The notes under the pieces were generated by a model. That model was not told where the DNA came from and ran no database searches. It saw only the letters and a program-made list of their open reading frames with translations. The position numbers were made by a program, and so were the translations under genes. Source: an uncultured Flavobacteriaceae bacterium (GTDB taxonomy: Bacteria > Bacteroidota > Bacteroidia > Flavobacteriales > Flavobacteriaceae). Taken from it: a stretch of 64,000 nt of DNA. Location of the stretch: assembly GCA_947489085.1 (NCBI GenBank), contig CANLCJ010000002.1, positions 62,001-126,000 of the forward strand. Reading direction: 5' to 3'. This document shows, in pieces, positions 61,360 to 64,000 of this stretch (position 1 is its first letter; every line of letters starts with the position of its first letter).

Positions 61360-63156
61360 CTAATCGTTTAATTCCTGAATTTTCTTTTCAAGATTTCCTA
61401 TCCGCTCTTTCAAACGTGTTTCACGCTTATTTCTCTCTTCAGCATATTCCTTTTCAATATTGGCAATTTTGGTTTTATAATACCCTTGCATCGCATTGTA
61501 GAATGAAATGTTTGTCAAGTTATTAACGTGATTGCTTTCGCCAAAATGTACTTGCTTGGTAAGGATGTACCGAATCAACTTATAAAAGGTTTCTTTTTTG
61601 AAATTCTTTTTGAAGTTCTCGACAGTTTCAACATCAGTCTTCTTGGATGTGTTACCCAATAATTTTGAAAAGTGTTTTTGTCGACCTACATAGTCCACAT
61701 TGTTTTCAAATAAAGTTAATGAAAAAGCCACCATTTCATCTACCGAAAGTGATTTCTTCTTTTCAATATAATCGGTTCCACGAATCATCTGAACAATGTC
61801 CTCAAATTCCTTATTGTACTCGATATGTCGCTTTCTGATTTCCCTTTCATTGATTTTAACGATTTGCTCTTCAGGCGAACACTCTGCCATTTTTCTATTT
61901 GCTAACGGTTCAGAGTATATAGAATTTACAGTTTTTGAATCTTCTATTACCTTCACAAAGATTGCTTTGTGAACATACGTTTTTGGATGAAACATAATAC
62001 CTTTTACGAATCCATTTTCTTTTGCGGAATTATACACTTCCAATTCTTCCTTGTAATTATCAACCGCTTCTTCAAGTTCATCTTTCAGCTCATCTTCAGA
62101 ATAGTCGTAATGTTGGTATTCTGTCTTAATTGCTTCCATTGTAGGTTCAATAGGTTCCTCGATTATTTCAACATCATCCAGAAGATAGACTTTCAATCCA
62201 TTTTTTTCCAATTGCGATATAATGAGCTGGTTATTCTCGTCATCTGCCCAGTATTTGCGAATTTCAGGAATCAACAACACATTCTCTCTCTTCGATTTCT
62301 CAATTAAATTCAAGAATGACTTGCTTTTCTTCGTTTCATAACAAGCTGATTTTGTACACACCATTTTACCATCGCCAAACAAATTGCCTTGATTTGCTGC
62401 GTTGAACGGACATGTTGTACAGGCACCAGCTTTTGTTATTAATTTTTCATCGACCACATCGAAAGGTGCATTCTCCAAATCATAAGTCTGGTTTTTAATC
62501 ATCTGATTAATTTGATGTGCATTAAATTCTTCGCCCATGGTTTCCAATATCATTTGCTGTTCCTCTGGCTCGAAAAGTGCAACACCTACGCCTAATGAAA
62601 TGGTCATTTCGCCATTACGAACAAACACTTTAAAACCTTCAATTAGACCTGCTAATTTTAAACGTTGTCTTACAAAGTTTTCTGTTCTACCCAAGCGTTT
62701 TGAAATCTCCGTTGGCGCATATTTTTCGCTTAGGAACGCAACCGCCTCAGCTTCTTCGGTAGGTTCAACATCCTGTCTTTGCAGGTTTTCGATAATTTGA
62801 ATTTCCAGAACATCATTATTATCATATTCTCTTACGATACTCGGAATTGTCTTCTTTTTAGCCAATTTACTTGCACGATACCTACGCTCTCCCATTACAA
62901 TGACGTAATCTCTTCCAGATTTTCGGACTGTGATAGGTTGTAGAACACCATGTTCTTCGATGCTTTCAGACAGCTGCTTAAGAGCTTCCTCGTTAAAGGT
63001 TTTTCTTGGTTGCATCGGGTCTGGGATAATCCTTCCGATAGGTAGTTCTTGAACTTGAAGTCCAATGACGCTTTGAGTCAATTTTTTCTTGACCTCATTT
63101 TTAACGGTAGCTGATGCCTTTCCGTTTTTACTTTCAGTACTCGCTTTTGTTGTCAT
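61360..63156 (-). CDS. parB: ParB/RepB/Spo0J-family partition protein
   Basis: A 598-residue ParB-type protein. The N-terminal ParB domain shows IGRIIPDPMQPRKTFNEEAL, SIEEHGVLQPITVRKSGRDY and the CTP-binding GERRYRASKLAKKKTIPSIV. An HTH follows (EISKRLGRTENFVRQRLKLA). About residue 240 is a cysteine-rich motif (ACTTCPFNAANQGN ... VCTKSACYETKK) that could bind zinc. The long C-terminus is helical with a coiled-coil end. It is much longer than chromosomal ParB, as is usual for ICE-borne copies. No parA is in the window. Confidence 0.88.
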   Translation of the reverse strand: MTTKASTESKNGKASATVKNEVKKKLTQSVIGLQVQELPIGRIIPDPMQPRKTFNEEALKQLSESIEEHGVLQPITVRKSGRDYVIVMGERRYRASKLAKKKTIPSIVREYDNNDVLEIQIIENLQRQDVEPTEEAEAVAFLSEKYAPTEISKRLGRTENFVRQRLKLAGLIEGFKVFVRNGEMTISLGVGVALFEPEEQQMILETMGEEFNAHQINQMIKNQTYDLENAPFDVVDEKLITKAGACTTCPFNAANQGNLFGDGKMVCTKSACYETKKSKSFLNLIEKSKRENVLLIPEIRKYWADDENNQLIISQLEKNGLKVYLLDDVEIIEEPIEPTMEAIKTEYQHYDYSEDELKDELEEAVDNYKEELEVYNSAKENGFVKGIMFHPKTYVHKAIFVKVIEDSKTVNSIYSEPLANRKMAECSPEEQIVKINEREIRKRHIEYNKEFEDIVQMIRGTDYIEKKKSLSVDEMVAFSLTLFENNVDYVGRQKHFSKLLGNTSKKTDVETVENFKKNFKKETFYKLIRYILTKQVHFGESNHVNNLTNISFYNAMQGYYKTKIANIEKEYAEERNKRETRLKERIGNLEKKIQELND

Positions 63157-63172
63157 AATACTTAAATTTTAG

Positions 63173-63340
63173 ATTAAACAATATTTTTGCAGAACCCAAA
63201 CGGAAGTCAAAATTTCTGCTCAAAAGGAAACGGAATAAATGAGTTGTGGGCGAAGCGTTGGCTTTATGCCGTAGTCTTTTGATGATAATATTTTACGAGT
63301 TTATCTTTGTACCAATATTGATATAGATATCTCTCCCTTT
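63173..63340 (-). repeat. ICE leader repeat A, copy 2
   Basis: The second copy of the repeat at 61121-61285, here starting 17 bases before the parB-like ATG. With repeat B directly to its right it fills the 63157-63544 gap, which has no gene. Confidence 0.85.
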
Positions 63341-63442
63341 TTTTAAGCGGACGTTATTTCAAAGTTTTATATTAGAAATGTAGTTTTACTGCTCCCGAAG
63401 TTTCGAGATTAGGCAGGATGAAGCGAAGTGGAAATCTAAAAT

Positions 63443-63533
63443 TTTGGAATTGTGTCCAAGACCTGCTTTAAGTGAAGCTCTTTTCTTGGAATGTAGAGTA
63501 ACGGAATGTAGGGAAATGTGCTGAATGGCTTGT
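63443..63533 (+). repeat. ICE leader repeat B, copy 2
   Basis: Matches 54091-54182 in the same orientation. It sits between leader repeat A and the end of the gene at the right edge of the window. Confidence 0.65.
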
Positions 63534-63544
63534 TAACTTTTAAA

Positions 63545-64000
63545 TTAAGCACCTAACTCGGCATCATCTTTTTTTAATGCTTCACATGTATTATCTAGCA
63601 AAGTTTCTAACTCCTCCCATAAAAACTTACGTAGAGTTGGAATTTCATTTTCATTTAAATGATTTTGAATAGCTAGTTGCAATTGGTACAAACATTTATA
63701 ATCATTAGGATAGAACATCTTAACATTAGTATGCTTATACCTTTCTTTAATTTCGTTTCTAAATAATGTTAAAAACTGATTTGTATTTTTATTTAAAGCT
63801 TGAAATAAGACCTGACCGTCTAAATAAGCTATAAAATCTTTGTTGAATTTTTTATCTTTAAAAAGCTCGTTTAGTTTTTCGTATTCCTCCTTTGCAAGTA
63901 CTTCAATAAGTTGATTGCTTTCCTCTTTCACTAACTCTTTATCAAGTGCTGTATGAAGTTCTATTATCTTATCCCTTATAGGCTGTACAATTGGATTGCT
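63545..64000 (-). CDS. Hypothetical protein, 5' end outside the window
   Basis: The frame is open from the stop at 63545 to the window edge. A GTG at 63931 could start it, but 23 further in-frame codons upstream (SNPIVQPIRDKIIELHTALD, then KEL) read as protein, so the true start is probably outside. The visible part is acidic and helical (IEVLAKEEYEKLNELFKDKK, HLNENEIPTLRKFLWEELET). I recognise no family. It is colinear with and upstream of the parB-like gene. Confidence 0.65.
   Translation of the reverse strand, partial: SNPIVQPIRDKIIELHTALDKELVKEESNQLIEVLAKEEYEKLNELFKDKKFNKDFIAYLDGQVLFQALNKNTNQFLTLFRNEIKERYKHTNVKMFYPNDYKCLYQLQLAIQNHLNENEIPTLRKFLWEELETLLDNTCEALKKDDAELGA

Larger units (their letters stand above)
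26745..64000. mobile_element. Integrative and conjugative element, left part
   Basis: Bounded on the left by the tRNA-Leu fragment and integrase, this segment contains integration (int, excisionase-like, RteC), replication-support (DnaC-like, SSB, RadC, ParB), transfer (Tra T4SS, coupling protein, relaxase, accessory Mob) and cargo (Wadjet, ABC-3C, metabolic genes). The right end is not in the window, so the element exceeds 37 kb. The backbone type is the CTnDOT-like family of Bacteroidota. No insertion sequence was found in it. Confidence 0.9.

Noticed and set aside
26745-64000. Insertion sequence or transposase inside the element
   Set aside because: No transposase domain or terminal inverted repeats with target duplications were found; the repeats seen are leader-type and lie next to genes.

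Overview
The window is an AT-rich stretch of a Bacteroidota chromosome, most likely from a marine member of the Flavobacteriaceae. Evidence for this is the T9SS sorting domain on a secreted glycosidase, the TTTG-N20-TAnnTTTG promoter in front of a tRNA-Phe, several non-ATG starts without a purine-rich Shine-Dalgarno, and a conjugative element of the RteC/TraE-N type known from Bacteroidota.

Positions 1-26744 are chromosomal. They hold coaX, tRNA-Phe, a YrbL-like kinase, a small divergent repressor module, a LacI regulator, pdhB, a secreted glycosidase, etfBA, a bifunctional nuclease with a CNT nucleoside transporter, thyA, a CBM48 protein, a DHFR fused to a 2TM membrane domain, a sialate O-acetylesterase, an FAD oxidoreductase, fabD-lspA, galE with a DegT aminotransferase, waaA, an apolipoprotein-like lipoprotein and a hipBA toxin-antitoxin pair flanked by gene fragments.

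Positions 26745 to the right edge are one integrative and conjugative element (ICE), whose right end is outside the window. Its left border is a 58-bp 3' fragment of a tRNA-Leu(UAG) gene that serves as the attachment site, next to a tyrosine integrase. In order it carries: an ACC deaminase/D-cysteine desulfhydrase-like enzyme divergent from a membrane LuxR regulator; RteC, an excisionase-like HTH protein, a replication-initiator-like protein and a DnaC-like loader; an EEP-family protein with eroded motifs; a three-gene ABC-3C (SMEK/middle component/DUF2326) predicted defence operon; an amidase; a compact T4SS operon (TraE, F, G, I, J, K, M, N plus a lipoprotein); a four-gene accessory operon (AlbA_2 ATP-binding regulator, membrane-anchored protein, ankyrin protein, unknown protein); the mobilisation genes (coupling protein, relaxase, BfmA/BtgA accessory protein) with a candidate oriT; RadC and SSB; a complete four-gene Wadjet-like SMC system (JetABCD); and a ParB-family protein.

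The integrase, excisionase and RteC would control excision. The Mob proteins and coupling protein would process DNA and deliver it to the Tra channel. SSB, RadC, DnaC-like and ParB proteins would support the circular or single-stranded form. Wadjet and ABC-3C would act as cargo against competing mobile DNA. Non-coding structure is plentiful: paired 20-bp hipBA operators, a 28-bp perfect palindrome, two families of ICE leader repeats, an inverted 15-bp motif shared by the integrase and excisionase leaders, and two complex non-coding regions (52112-52310 and 53767-54246).
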